Below, piece by piece: positions 18,301 to 27,833 of a stretch of 59,160 bases of DNA (positions are counted from its first letter, which is position 1; each line of letters begins with the position of its first letter). Under the pieces are notes generated by a model. The model was not told the DNA's origin. It made no database searches and worked only from the letters and a program-made list of their open reading frames with translations. Source of the stretch: [Clostridium] ultunense DSM 10521 (GTDB lineage Bacteria; Bacillota; Clostridia; Tissierellales; Tepidimicrobiaceae); NCBI RefSeq assembly GCF_000511955.1, contig NZ_AZSU01000001.1:495635-554794 (forward strand). The letters are read 5' to 3'. The position numbers were made by a program, and so were the translations under genes.

Positions 18301-20398
18301 GACCCATGGGATTGGCTATACTAAATTCCATCACCATAGTCAAGGTATAGAACAGGAACTAACGGTTTTTGTCCCCCTAGATGATAAGGTGAAGATTAAT
18401 TTAATAAGATTAAAAAATGATACCAGTGAAGATAGAAAGATTAGTCTATATTATTATATAAGGCCTGTATTAGGAGTTTCTGACGAAGAAACAGAAATGT
18501 TGTTAGAGACAGAAATAAAGGAAAATATATTTTTAGTCAAAAATTCAACAAATAGTGAATTTAAAGGCAGCACCCTTTTCGTAGGTTCTTCAGAAATGGT
18601 TAAGTCTTATACAGGAGATAGGAAGGAATTCTTAGGAGTTTATCCTGATTATGAAAGTCCTGAAGGAATTAGAAGGGAAAGGTTGTCTAATAAGGTTGGA
18701 TTTGGATATAATCCATGTGCCGTTATAGAGATAAATATCCATATTCCAGCAGATGGAGAAAAGGAAATAGTATTTTTGCTAGGAGAAGATAATGATTTTG
18801 AAAAAGGTTATCAGGTAATAGCTAAATATAGAGACATTCAAGTTGCTAAAAATGCTTTAATAGCAGTAAAAGAATTTTGGAACAAAATTTTATCTACTAT
18901 CCAAGTAAGAACTCCAGATAATACTATGAACTATCTAATGAACTACTGGTTAATGTATCAAACCATTGCTTGTAGAATATGGGGAAGAGCTGGGTTCTAT
19001 CAGGTGGGAGGGGCTTTTGGAGCAAGGGATCAGATGCAAGATGTAGTAAATGCTATTTACCATATGCCTGAGAAGACTAGAAAACAGATCCTCAGAAATT
19101 GCAAACATCAGTATAGGGAAGGGGATATACAACACTGGTGGCACCCAATACCAGATAGTGAAGTCCATAAAGGAATTAGGAGTAAATACTCTGACGATTT
19201 ACTATGGTTGCCTTTAGGAGTGGCAACATATATTAAGGTTACTGGAGATAAAAGTATACTAGAAGAGAAGATTCCCTTTATAGAAAGCCCTATTTTGCAG
19301 GAAGCGGAAGAAGAAAGGTATGAAGTCCCTACCATATCCGAAGATATTGGTACAGTATATGAACATTGTATTAGGGCCATCGATAAATCTCTAAACTTTG
19401 GAGAAAGGGATTTGCCCCTAATGGGGGGAGGAGATTGGAACGATGGTATGAATAGAGTGGGATATAAGGGCAAAGGGGAATCCGTATGGCTAGGATGGTT
19501 TATAGCCAAAGTACTTAAAGATTTCATACCTATTTGTAATATAGTAGGAGATTTTGAAAGAATTAAAAAATATAAAGGGATCATTGAAAAATTAAAGAAT
19601 GCTTTAGAAACTAACGCCTGGGATGGAGAATGGTATAAGAGGGCTTTCTTTGACAATGGCACACCTATAGGCTCTAAGGAGAATAGCGAATGTACCATTG
19701 ATTCTATAGCCCAATCTTGGTCAGTTATTTCTACTATAGGGGATAGGGAAAGAATAAAAAAAGCTTTAAAATCTGTAGAAAATTATTTAATAAATGAGGA
19801 AGAAGGGATAATAGCATTACTAACCCCACCTTTTGACACTACAGACCAAGAACCAGGATACATTAAATCCTATGTACCAGGGATTAGGGAAAATGGGGGA
19901 CAATATACTCACGCTGCTACTTGGGTAGTTAAAGCCTTTGCCATGTTAGGAGAGGGAGACAAGGCTTATAAATTATTTAGCCTAATCAACCCAATAAACC
20001 ATTCTAGAACTCCTATAGAAGCAAATAAGTATAAGGTAGAACCCTATGTTGTAGCAGCAGATGTATATACAAACCCTCAACATTTGGGAAGAGGGGGTTG
20101 GACCTGGTATACAGGTTCTTCTGGTTGGATGTATACAGTAGGTTTAGAGGATATATTAGGCTTTAGAGTTATAAAAGATAGATTATATATAGACCCGTGT
20201 ATTCCTAAGGATTGGGAAGGTTTTAGAATAGAATTTAGATATAATAATACAAAATACGATATAGAGATAATAAATCCAAAAGGAATAAATAATGGCGTCA
20301 AATGCCTGATGGTAGATGGAGTTTCTATAGATAATAAATATATTCAATTAATAGATGATGGATTAGAGCATAATGTTATAGTAGAGATGGGAAGCTAG
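12389..20398 (+). CDS. ndvB: Cyclic beta-1,2-glucan synthase family protein (GT84 + GH94)
   Basis: The 2669-residue protein matches the NdvB/ChvB/Cgs family in size (Agrobacterium and Brucella enzymes are about 2,800) and domain order. An N-terminal helical region is followed by membrane segments near 367-420. The GT84 glycosyltransferase has DADTKLP at 588 and RQHRW at 733-737, and more membrane segments lie near 770-835 and 905-950. A glycoamylase-like domain lies near 1000-1320, and a GH94 phosphorylase-type C-terminus has GGGDWNDGMN at 2346-2355. The GT part elongates beta-1,2-glucan from UDP-glucose on the protein, and the GH94 part sets chain length by phosphorolysis. ATG 12389 has a good GGGAGG. 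Whether the product is cyclic or linear, and whether it is exported, cannot be read; no exporter gene is adjacent. Confidence 0.88.
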   Translation: MWTKYINRSLVEEEEIHTLYKIVRKANTKRFFLNRLDQSFKKIEKAYLKFNRDISKGQALPKGTDWLLDNFYLIELIYKELRANIKKEKKIVLKIIETGKYKGYPRVYLLALELISQGSGSITEENLISFINDFQREDILALEEIVQFSRYITLGLMEWIGNISFNFLKINEAWGKVDNIDLSIEDNIEEIIENVPSMNSIQIEKIVRKIREEKENFQTILDRINKKLDYYGRSIEETLENEYTIQSKFKISLGYCMTSLRNLSSLNWENIFHSICIVERVLIEDPVKIYENMDSQSKSYYRHEIQRLADRFNVQEILLSKKALEFAKKEWEKGSRDKKAHIGYYLIDKGRERLFNFFNKSNKNPSIYLNPYSYYLPIVLSSLLITVLFSKYGYNKGNIYWGILIFFVIIVPTMTISINLFNYLYSKRFRPKVLPKVDYKEGIPKELATFVVIPTLLPNEDRVEELARNLEIYYLSNRLENIYFGIVGDFKDSDNKIALEDERIIDKGLKVIKELNDKYAADDEIFYFFHRERVYSATQERWMGWERKRGALVELNNLLIGDEDTSFNIISGDISKLKGKIKYIITLDADTKLPIEGAKKLIGTISHPLNKAIIDKGKKIVKEGYGIIQPRILVDIESSNKSLFTRIFAGAGGIDPYSTAVSDIYQDLFGEAIFTGKGIYDLEVFRRCINDVVPENAVLSHDLLEGSLIRVGLATDIELIDGYPEKYSSYIMRQHRWVRGDWQLIKWLAGEYGKSISPLSKWKILDNLRRSLLPVSLILTIFLGLTFFPGNIFVWIGLALTVLLLPIIIMAIEALLYRKYKIEKMKLNGNIIYGYKTHLYQGLLTFMFLPHEGLMMVDAIVRTLYRVLVSKKNLLEWTTAFDMERKLGNDMTSYFKLMRGNFIISLILIVLTYIFNPSNTIISLIIGIFWSLGPVVAYEISKEEIEITERGEEELKLLKEIGGKTWKFYKTFTDSKNNFLPPDNFQEYPYNGVANRTSPTNIGFYLLSILSSRDMGFITTEKMVVLVELTLDTIEKMEKWEGHLYNWYDTETLEPLRPVFVSTVDSGNFISYLIVLKEGLKEYKEDFNEIKKVENLIDRIEDIIDNTKFTPLYDEVKDLFYIGYNVKEGKVLNSHYDLLASEARISSYIAISKGEVPLKHWERLGKSIIMENSHISLASWSGTMFEYLMPALVLKNYKNTLLDETYKTSINIQIDYGKKNNVPWGISESGFFAFDNRLNYQYKAFGVPALGFQRGLKDELVISPYSTFLALRFESEEVLANIKRLKEEGLEGEYGFYEAIDYSINRLPSHLDKGIVKSYMSHHQGMIFAAINNFINKDILIDRFHRDPQMKCGEFLLQEKIPLNPIISKEKENLEEIDIERKREEKLVKRIYGKEDLQDIKCHLLSSNTYTLMINNRGEGFSKNRDIFINRWRKDYLSIPYGQFIYIKDVKNNNLWSTTYAPTYKESDYYNVEFSTYKASFRRKDGHIETKMDIFLLPEEIGEIRKVRLINNGDEESILEAISYFEIVGEKLASDLAHPAFNNLFIKTEALEEEEGILANRRKRDEKGEDIWILHGVRMFNNGEEKFQYETNRGNFIGRGNSLDSPKGIFKGLTNTTGVVLDPIMSIGKKIKLKPKEKVDIFFITALTRTKDEAIEILKKYNNKSSIKMAIDLYKTKSQTEMGYLNLNRSNSKLYEGLLPYLFYLDENIKDSYASILKQNIKGKEGLWAYGISGDNPIILATIKSMEGIGTLIQLLDLHEYWSYKGLTVDLVILNEEDSIYYQPLFENIREIVYERRGKVVDIPGGVFIRNINTMPEEDLFLFFKWATIIIKTEEGPRIKKITTEPIPIREYNKELVEYPKKDITLDLEYFNGYGGFSEDGKEYIIKLSKDVNTPLPWINVLANRDFGTIITEQGSGFTWSKNSRENKLTPWYNDPIIERPGEIVYLVDDNTGAIWTITPKPIRDDRDYMVTHGIGYTKFHHHSQGIEQELTVFVPLDDKVKINLIRLKNDTSEDRKISLYYYIRPVLGVSDEETEMLLETEIKENIFLVKNSTNSEFKGSTLFVGSSEMVKSYTGDRKEFLGVYPDYESPEGIRRERLSNKVGFGYNPCAVIEINIHIPADGEKEIVFLLGEDNDFEKGYQVIAKYRDIQVAKNALIAVKEFWNKILSTIQVRTPDNTMNYLMNYWLMYQTIACRIWGRAGFYQVGGAFGARDQMQDVVNAIYHMPEKTRKQILRNCKHQYREGDIQHWWHPIPDSEVHKGIRSKYSDDLLWLPLGVATYIKVTGDKSILEEKIPFIESPILQEAEEERYEVPTISEDIGTVYEHCIRAIDKSLNFGERDLPLMGGGDWNDGMNRVGYKGKGESVWLGWFIAKVLKDFIPICNIVGDFERIKKYKGIIEKLKNALETNAWDGEWYKRAFFDNGTPIGSKENSECTIDSIAQSWSVISTIGDRERIKKALKSVENYLINEEEGIIALLTPPFDTTDQEPGYIKSYVPGIRENGGQYTHAATWVVKAFAMLGEGDKAYKLFSLINPINHSRTPIEANKYKVEPYVVAADVYTNPQHLGRGGWTWYTGSSGWMYTVGLEDILGFRVIKDRLYIDPCIPKDWEGFRIEFRYNNTKYDIEIINPKGINNGVKCLMVDGVSIDNKYIQLIDDGLEHNVIVEMGS

Positions 20399-20424
20399 TA
20401 ATTGAATATTACAAAATTATTACA

Positions 20425-20469
20425 AATAAGTTCTCATTTCGGTGCCTGGCACCGAAATGAGAACTTATT
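20425..20469. terminator. 45-bp perfect inverted repeat between convergent genes
   Basis: Arms 20425-20446 and 20448-20469 are perfectly complementary over 22 bp about a single central base, with core GGTGCCTGGCACC. It lies between the glucan synthase gene (plus) and the superoxide dismutase gene (minus), 26 bases after one stop codon and 13 bases from the other. Position and strength suggest a bidirectional terminator, although the U-run is short. The GC-rich core differs from the AT-rich surroundings and looks like a repeat-family motif. Confidence 0.7.
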
Positions 20470-20481
20470 CATTATAGCTTA

Positions 20482-21090
20482 TTATTTAACTTTATCAAAT
20501 ATTTCCGATACCTTTTTCCAATCTACTACATTCCACCAAGCATCAATATAATCTGCTCTCAAATTCTTATATTTTAGGTAATATGCATGTTCCCATACAT
20601 CGATGCCAAGGATCGGTGGCTTTCCATCAGAAATAGGATTGTCTTGATTTGGAGTAGAAACAATTTCTAGTTTACCATTGTTTAGGACTAACCAAGCCCA
20701 ACCGCTACCAAATTGTCCTAGAGCAGCTTTCTTCAATTCTTCTTTAAACTTATCAAATCCACCTAGATCTTCGTCAATCTTCTTTGCAAGTTTTCCATCT
20801 GGTTTGCCACCGCCATCTGGAGACATTATCTCCCAGAATAATGTATGGTTATAATGGCCACCACCATTATTCCTTACAGCAGTTCTAATTTCCTCTGGCA
20901 ATTCATCTAAAGATTTTAAAATCTCCTCAATTGACATTTCTTGAAATTTAGAATGTCCTTCTAAAGCTTTATTCAAATTGTCAACATAGCCCTTATGATG
21001 TTTTGAATAATGGGTCTCCATGGTTAATGCATCGATATGAGGTTCTAAAGCATCATAAGAATACTTTAATTCTGGTAATTTAAAAGCCAT
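20482..21090 (-). CDS. sodA: Superoxide dismutase, Mn/Fe family (Mn-type signature)
   Basis: The 202-residue protein has the full Fe/Mn superoxide dismutase pattern: metal ligands His27, His82 ([11 protein letters not shown]), and Asp and His of DVWEHAYY near 164-168. Gly77 with a C-terminal-domain Gln (PNQDNP) is the pattern of manganese enzymes; iron enzymes usually carry the Gln in the N-terminal domain. It converts superoxide to oxygen and peroxide in the cytoplasm. AAAGGAG lies eight bases before ATG 21090. A Fur box covers the promoter region, so expression is probably raised when iron is scarce, which suits a Mn enzyme. There is no signal peptide. Confidence 0.93.
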   Translation of the reverse strand: MAFKLPELKYSYDALEPHIDALTMETHYSKHHKGYVDNLNKALEGHSKFQEMSIEEILKSLDELPEEIRTAVRNNGGGHYNHTLFWEIMSPDGGGKPDGKLAKKIDEDLGGFDKFKEELKKAALGQFGSGWAWLVLNNGKLEIVSTPNQDNPISDGKPPILGIDVWEHAYYLKYKNLRADYIDAWWNVVDWKKVSEIFDKVK

Positions 21091-21135
21091 ATTATTCTCT
21101 CCTTTATCTATATAATCATTTTGTTATTATCTATT

Positions 21136-21173
21136 ATTATATATATCCAAATATGATAATGATAAACATTATC
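21136..21173 (-). promoter_or_regulatory. sodA promoter with Fur box
   Basis: GATAATGATAAACATTATC at 21155-21173 matches the classical 19-bp Fur box GATAATGATAATCATTATC at 18 of 19 positions. On the minus strand a TATAAT (21141-21136) lies about 45 bases before the sodA start. The place of its -35 element (about 21159-21164) falls within the Fur box, so bound Fur would block RNA polymerase. PerR or a manganese regulator could use a related sequence, but the match is best to Fur. Confidence 0.7.
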
Positions 21174-21209
21174 ATATAAAAATTAACATCAGCAGAAAAA
21201 GGGAATTGT

Positions 21210-21245
21210 AAAGGCCTCTTTCCTATTTTAAAGAAAGAGGCCTTT
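21210..21245 (-). terminator. Terminator of the hemerythrin-like gene
   Basis: AAAGGCCTCTTTC at 21210-21222 pairs perfectly with GAAAGAGGCCTTT at 21233-21245. It starts eight bases beyond the 3' end (21254) of the minus-strand gene, separating it from the sodA promoter. The U-run on the minus strand is weak. Confidence 0.65.
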
Positions 21246-21253
21246 GTTATGCA

Positions 21254-21769
21254 TTAATATTTATTCAATTCTTCCTTCAGTCTAGGGTATAAAATATCTT
21301 CTTCTAAATAGATATATTCTAATACTTTGGATTCAAATTCCTTAAGGGTTTCATAGGTTCTATCATAAGTAGCACAGCCATCTTCTGGCGCAGAATACCC
21401 ACTGGTTATTTTGTTTAGGTCTTTAAACAGATTCTGAATATTATCTTCCTCAGATTCTAATAGGTCTTTTTCCTGGAATATTTCTTCTAGAAATTCCTTT
21501 CTAGCTTTTCTTTCAAATATTTTAATTAGTGGTAGTATATTAACTCCTTCTTTAATCATCCTTTGGACTAAATTGATTTGTATAATATGGTAGATTCTAT
21601 GAACTTTTGAAAGTTCTCTATGGTCTTTACCATGAACTCTTAATATAGTTGTGGTTAGTGTACTTATGCTTTTCATCTCTTTTTGAAAATATTCATGATA
21701 AACATCTGTAATAAAGTTGACTAAATCTGTTAATGATTCATTTTGCCAATCTACTATCCTATTTTCCAT
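21254..21769 (-). CDS. RIC/ScdA/YtfE-like hemerythrin-domain protein with altered ligands
   Basis: The 171-residue protein aligns by pattern with the di-iron domain of RIC proteins (ScdA/YtfE), which repair iron-sulfur clusters after nitrosative or oxidative damage. H25 (VYHEYF), H46 and H50 (HGKDH), E74 and a C-terminal APEDGCATY block match. Several expected iron ligands are changed: the HMxKEE motif reads QRMIKEG (His to Arg70), the E-H-D motif reads SEEDN, and the HxHLEN motif reads LEYIYLEE. It therefore may bind metal poorly or differently. The N-terminal ScdA domain is absent, as is common. GGAGG lies seven bases before ATG 21769. A dyad of CRP/FNR type lies upstream. Confidence 0.7.
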   Translation of the reverse strand: MENRIVDWQNESLTDLVNFITDVYHEYFQKEMKSISTLTTTILRVHGKDHRELSKVHRIYHIIQINLVQRMIKEGVNILPLIKIFERKARKEFLEEIFQEKDLLESEEDNIQNLFKDLNKITSGYSAPEDGCATYDRTYETLKEFESKVLEYIYLEEDILYPRLKEELNKY

Positions 21770-21827
21770 GATAATACCTCCATAAATTTTAGTATTTCCA
21801 TTTTACTAGAAAATTTGACTTAAATCC

Positions 21828-21841
21828 TTGACCTAAGTCAA
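21828..21841 (-). promoter_or_regulatory. CRP/FNR-type dyad upstream of the RIC-like gene
   Basis: TTGACCTAAGTCAA has perfect five-base arms around four bases, the geometry of CRP/FNR-family sites (FNR: TTGAT-N4-ATCAA). It is centred about 65 bases before the start codon at 21769, where an activator site would be. RIC genes are commonly controlled by nitric-oxide- or redox-sensing members of this regulator family. No such regulator is in the window. Confidence 0.45.
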
Positions 21842-21927
21842 AATTTTTATTGACAATATATTTTGATCCAATTAAAATATATTTCGAAGCCCTAATATTT
21901 TAATCACTATTCAAAATTAAAAATATA

Positions 21928-21936
21928 TGATAGAAT
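21928..21936 (+). promoter_or_regulatory. Extended -10 promoter of the MATE gene
   Basis: TGATAGAAT at 21928-21936 fits an extended -10 element (TGn-TAGAAT), about 52 bases before the start codon at 21988. No clear -35 element is seen. Confidence 0.4.
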
Positions 21937-21987
21937 CATAAATACTGACGCAAAAAAAGATATAACAGGGTGGATAGGAGGGATATG

Positions 21988-23349
21988 ATGAAGAGAGTGT
22001 GGAAAGATAAGAATTTCTTTAGGGCTTTATTTGCAATAGCTTTGCCTATTACATTACAAAATTTAATTGCATCATCTGTGAATATGCTGGATACCCTTAT
22101 GATTACCAGTTTAGGAGAAGCTAGTTTAGCTGCTGTTGGCCTTGCCAATCAAGTATTCTTTTTTTATGGTGTAACCGTATTTGGTGTATCTACGGGCTCG
22201 GCAGTATTTATTGCCCAATTTTGGGGGAAAAGGGATAGGGAAAATGTAAAAAAAATACTAGGTCTATCTCTTTCTATAGCAAGTATAATTGGAATTATTT
22301 TTACTTTAGCTGCATTATTTATACCCAACCGCATTATGATGATATTCAGTAAAGACCCGGAAGTAATCCGCCTTGGTGTAGAATACTTGACCATAGTTTC
22401 ATTTAGTTATATTATTACAGGACTTAGCTTTTCATATGCAGTAGCTTCCCGCAGTGTTGGCAATGCAAAAATGCCAATGGTAGTAAGCTTAGTATCCTTT
22501 ATTACTAATGGAATATTCAATTATTTACTCATATTTGGAAAATTAGGTTTTCCAGCTTTAGGAATCAAAGGGGCTGCCTATGGGACAGTGATTGCTAGAG
22601 TAGTAGAATTGGGTCTCATTTTATATTCTATTTATTCTGGGGATGGGCCTTTAGCAGCTAATATTAAAGAGATGACTAATTGGAATAGAAACTTTGTAAA
22701 AAGATATATTAAAACAGCTTATCCGGTAATAGTCAATGAAGCTTTCTGGTCATTAGGTACCGTCCTATATTCTATTGCTTATGCTAAAATAGGTACTGAA
22801 GCTGCAGCTGCAGTACAAATATTGAATACAGTACAAAACTTATTTATGACAATAACTAGAGGAGTGGGAAATGCTTGTACTGTAATGGTAGGAAATAAAA
22901 TTGGTGCCGGTGAGGAAGAAGTTGCCATTGAATATGCTAATAGATTTTTAATCTTATCTGTAGGATTAGGTTTAATTTTAGGACTAGGTCTGTACCTATC
23001 ATCGGATATTATTTTAAGTATATTTAAAAATTTAACCCCACAGCTATATATAACTTCGAAGAAGTTGTTAAATGTACTAGCTTTGTTTTTCACCGTCAAG
23101 GTGTTCAATGGGACCATGATTGTAGGTGTTCTCAGAGGCGGTGGTGATACTAAGTTTTCCATGTTATTAGAGATGGGTGCTGTTTGGCTAGTGGGGGTAC
23201 CCTTAGCTTTTTTGGGGGCTCTCGTATTTGAACTTCCAGTATATTATGTTACGCCATTAGTCTATTCAGAGGAGATAGTAAAGGCATCAATTGGTTTACC
23301 AAGAATATTCTCAAAGAAATGGGTAACCAATATAATAGAAGATATGTAA
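21988..23349 (+). CDS. MATE-family multidrug/solute exporter
   Basis: The 453-residue polytopic membrane protein has about 12 predicted helices in two related halves, typical of MATE cation-coupled exporters. Family signs are ALPITLQNLIASSVNMLDT in the first helix, SVGNAKMPMVV at the end of the first half and MIVGVLRGGGDTKFSM in the second, where MATE proteins keep G-x-G-D-T. It would exchange Na+ or H+ for drugs or metabolites. The start at 21988 is chosen because AGGAGGG at 21976-21982 has best spacing for it; GTG 21970 precedes that motif. It is a single gene with its own weak terminator. It is only distantly similar to the MATE protein at 36504. Confidence 0.85.
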   Translation: MKRVWKDKNFFRALFAIALPITLQNLIASSVNMLDTLMITSLGEASLAAVGLANQVFFFYGVTVFGVSTGSAVFIAQFWGKRDRENVKKILGLSLSIASIIGIIFTLAALFIPNRIMMIFSKDPEVIRLGVEYLTIVSFSYIITGLSFSYAVASRSVGNAKMPMVVSLVSFITNGIFNYLLIFGKLGFPALGIKGAAYGTVIARVVELGLILYSIYSGDGPLAANIKEMTNWNRNFVKRYIKTAYPVIVNEAFWSLGTVLYSIAYAKIGTEAAAAVQILNTVQNLFMTITRGVGNACTVMVGNKIGAGEEEVAIEYANRFLILSVGLGLILGLGLYLSSDIILSIFKNLTPQLYITSKKLLNVLALFFTVKVFNGTMIVGVLRGGGDTKFSMLLEMGAVWLVGVPLAFLGALVFELPVYYVTPLVYSEEIVKASIGLPRIFSKKWVTNIIEDM

Positions 23350-23354
23350 TATTT

Positions 23355-23380
23355 GAGGCTTGAGAACAGGCCTCTTTTCT
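23355..23380 (+). terminator. Probable terminator of the MATE gene
   Basis: GAGGC at 23355-23359 can pair with GCCTC at 23370-23374 and is followed by TTTTCT. The stem is short, but position and U-run fit. Confidence 0.5.
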
Positions 23381-23798
23381 TATCTTCTGAAATTTAAAAC
23401 TCAAAGAAGGTCAAAACATTAACGAACATTCATATCTAATCGATTACCATTGATCGCTAAGAATATTATATTTTCTTTTAATCTATTGAATTTTAAAATT
23501 CTTTATGTTATATTTATGGTGAAAGAAATCGTTAATTATATGACAAACATTAGTCTTTTAGGTTATAGAAAGGGAAATTTTAATATTCTTTTTCTCATGT
23601 ACTAACAAGCAGGAGAGTTTATGCATTAATATCTGATATTTGGTTTATAGGTATCCCCAAATTGGGAATGAATTATGCTTAATTATTGTTACTAAATTTT
23701 CCAATAAAGGCGTTAGTCATATAAATAACTAACCTTTTATATTTACCCCAAATGATGTATAATTAAAATGATAAAATTATATGAGGGAGGAGTTTCTA
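23381..23798 (+). promoter_or_regulatory. Long gene-free leader before nfnA, with attenuator-like hairpin
   Basis: About 420 bases hold no recognisable gene. At 23706-23738, AAAGG-c-GTTAGT pairs with ACTAACCTTTT (one bulged C) and is followed by an AU-rich stretch, some 60 bases before the nfnA start. This could be an attenuator or a weak terminator of an unseen short transcript. No riboswitch class is recognised, and the promoter is not identified. Confidence 0.35.
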
Positions 23799-26079
<2,281 letters not shown>

Positions 26080-26102
26080 GTAAATATTTATAATTAGCAT
26101 AT

Positions 26103-26144
26103 AAAAGCTACAGGCTATTCAATTCAATAGTTTGTAGCTTTTTT
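26103..26144 (+). terminator. Terminator of nfnAB
   Basis: AAAAGCTACA at 26103-26112 pairs with TGTAGCTTTT at 26133-26142, and inner bases CTATTC/GAATAG add to the stem. A U-run follows. Confidence 0.75.
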
Positions 26145-26188
26145 CATTTGATATATTATTTTATTTTCTTAGGAAATGAAAATTAATA

Positions 26189-26246
26189 TTGCAAAGATTA
26201 AGGGTATAGCATATAATATGTATAAACAACTATATGTATATACAGC
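26189..26246 (+). promoter_or_regulatory. Promoter and GntR-type operator of permease 1
   Basis: TTGCAA (26189-26194), 17 bases, then TATAAT (26212-26217) make a strong sigma-A promoter. About 18 bases further the perfect palindrome TGTATATACA lies at 26235-26244, followed by GC. The same GTATATACAGC occurs just downstream of the promoter at 27834. GntR regulators of the HutC/UTRA subfamily typically bind GT-N-TA-N-AC sites like this, and one is encoded at 35669. Confidence 0.65.
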
Positions 26247-26273
26247 TTTGCTGTTATTGCGGAGGTGGATAAA

Positions 26274-27818
26274 GTGAAATCTATATCAAAAAGTAAGGCA
26301 GAATTTTCATATAAATGGTGGGGACCTGGTGAATTAAATGCTTTTTTTGGACTTTTAGGAGATGCCTTTTCTAAAATATCTGCAATTATTGGAATTCTTT
26401 TATTTGGAGAAGGTTTTCCTAAGGAAATAGTATTAGGAAGAATATTACCAGGGATAGCCATTGCTTCCATCTTAGGTAATTTGTGGTATTTTTATGAAGC
26501 CTACAGTTTAGCTCATAAAGAAAAGCGTAGCGATGTTACTGCCCAGCCTTTTGGAATAAGCTCTACTCAGGTTTTTAGTTGGCTATATCTAATAATAATA
26601 CCTATTTACCGGAATACTGGAAATGCTGAATTAGCATGGCAAATAGGATTAGCTGCAAGCTTAATTGGTGGAATTATTGAAGCTATAGGAGCTTTTATAG
26701 GAAAGTACATAATTAAAATAATTCCTTCTTCAGCCTTATTGGGAAATATGGCTGCTAGCGCATTAATATGGTTATCTTTCAATGGTATACTCTCAGTTTT
26801 TGAAAATCCTATTGTAGCATTAGTACCATTTTTTCTAATTGTTATCATTTTCAACAACGATATAAAATTACCTAAAAATATTCCAGCAAGTTTGCTTGTT
26901 ATATTAATAGGGACTTTAATGGCTTGGTTAACAGGATTTAGAAATATAGAGCATTTATCAAGTTCTATAAAAGATCTTAGTTTTTATCCACCAAATTTGT
27001 TTATAGCAGATGCATTTAAAGGATTAAAATATATTACTCCATATTTACAAATAATAATCCCACTGGAAATTGCAAATTTCATAGCCACTTTACAAGGGGT
27101 AGAAAGTGCAGCATTGGTCGGAGATGAGTATCCAGTTAAACGTTCCATGTTAATGGATGGCATATCAACAATAATTGGCTCACTTTTTGGAAATCCTTTT
27201 CCTACTACTGTATATTGGGGACACCCAGGATGGAAAAAAGTTGGTGCAAGAGGAGGATACTCTTTGCTAGTTGGATTAACATACATTTCTTGCTTTTTTG
27301 GTTTGCCCCAGTTGTTTTTAGCTGTAGTTCCTTATGAAATAATAGTAATATTGTTAATATATATAGGTATTACTGTAACTACAGAAGTAATGGAAAAAAC
27401 TGAAACTAAACATTTTATGGTAATGTTAATTTCTTTATTTCCTATACTTGCCCAATTTATCGATAATTTCATAGATTCAACTTTACTAGTGGCTGGACTT
27501 ACAGTAGAATCTTTGGGTTATAAAGCCTTTATAGAAGGAAATGTATTAATAAAGGGAATAAAAAATTTATCTTATGGAGCATTTTCAACTAGCTTATTAT
27601 TTGCTATATGGACTGCCTATATATGTGATAAGGAATATAGGAAAGCTGCTATTACATCCTTTATATTAACTTTCTGTTCATTAATAGGGCTTATACATAC
27701 CCAACATGTAGAATTGTTTTCTAAATCTGGCGTACAATTTGGACTTCTTTATGGAATAATTGGGATATGCTGTTTCATATTTGAAAAATTTAAAGATAAC
27801 TCTTCTGTTAGCATTTAA
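26274..27818 (+). CDS. NCS2-like permease (nucleobase/xanthine-uracil type), copy 1
   Basis: The 514-residue polytopic protein has about 12 to 14 membrane segments and resembles the nucleobase:cation symporter-2/AzgA group. The central conserved block reads QGVESAALVGDEYP, followed by GSLFGNPFPTTVYWGHPGWKK. The GTG at 26274 is preferred to GTG 26265 because GGAGG 26261-26265 stands eight bases before it. A similar permease at 32314 shares PGDL/PGEL near the N-terminus, the GNPF-x-YWGHP-W block and GLIH near the C-terminus. Its promoter has the same operator as the downstream operon, so it is likely a second importer for the same or a related substrate. Nucleobases are the family's common substrates but are not proved here. 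Confidence 0.75.
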   Translation: MKSISKSKAEFSYKWWGPGELNAFFGLLGDAFSKISAIIGILLFGEGFPKEIVLGRILPGIAIASILGNLWYFYEAYSLAHKEKRSDVTAQPFGISSTQVFSWLYLIIIPIYRNTGNAELAWQIGLAASLIGGIIEAIGAFIGKYIIKIIPSSALLGNMAASALIWLSFNGILSVFENPIVALVPFFLIVIIFNNDIKLPKNIPASLLVILIGTLMAWLTGFRNIEHLSSSIKDLSFYPPNLFIADAFKGLKYITPYLQIIIPLEIANFIATLQGVESAALVGDEYPVKRSMLMDGISTIIGSLFGNPFPTTVYWGHPGWKKVGARGGYSLLVGLTYISCFFGLPQLFLAVVPYEIIVILLIYIGITVTTEVMEKTETKHFMVMLISLFPILAQFIDNFIDSTLLVAGLTVESLGYKAFIEGNVLIKGIKNLSYGAFSTSLLFAIWTAYICDKEYRKAAITSFILTFCSLIGLIHTQHVELFSKSGVQFGLLYGIIGICCFIFEKFKDNSSVSI

Positions 27819-27833
27819 AAGGACAAATTATTC

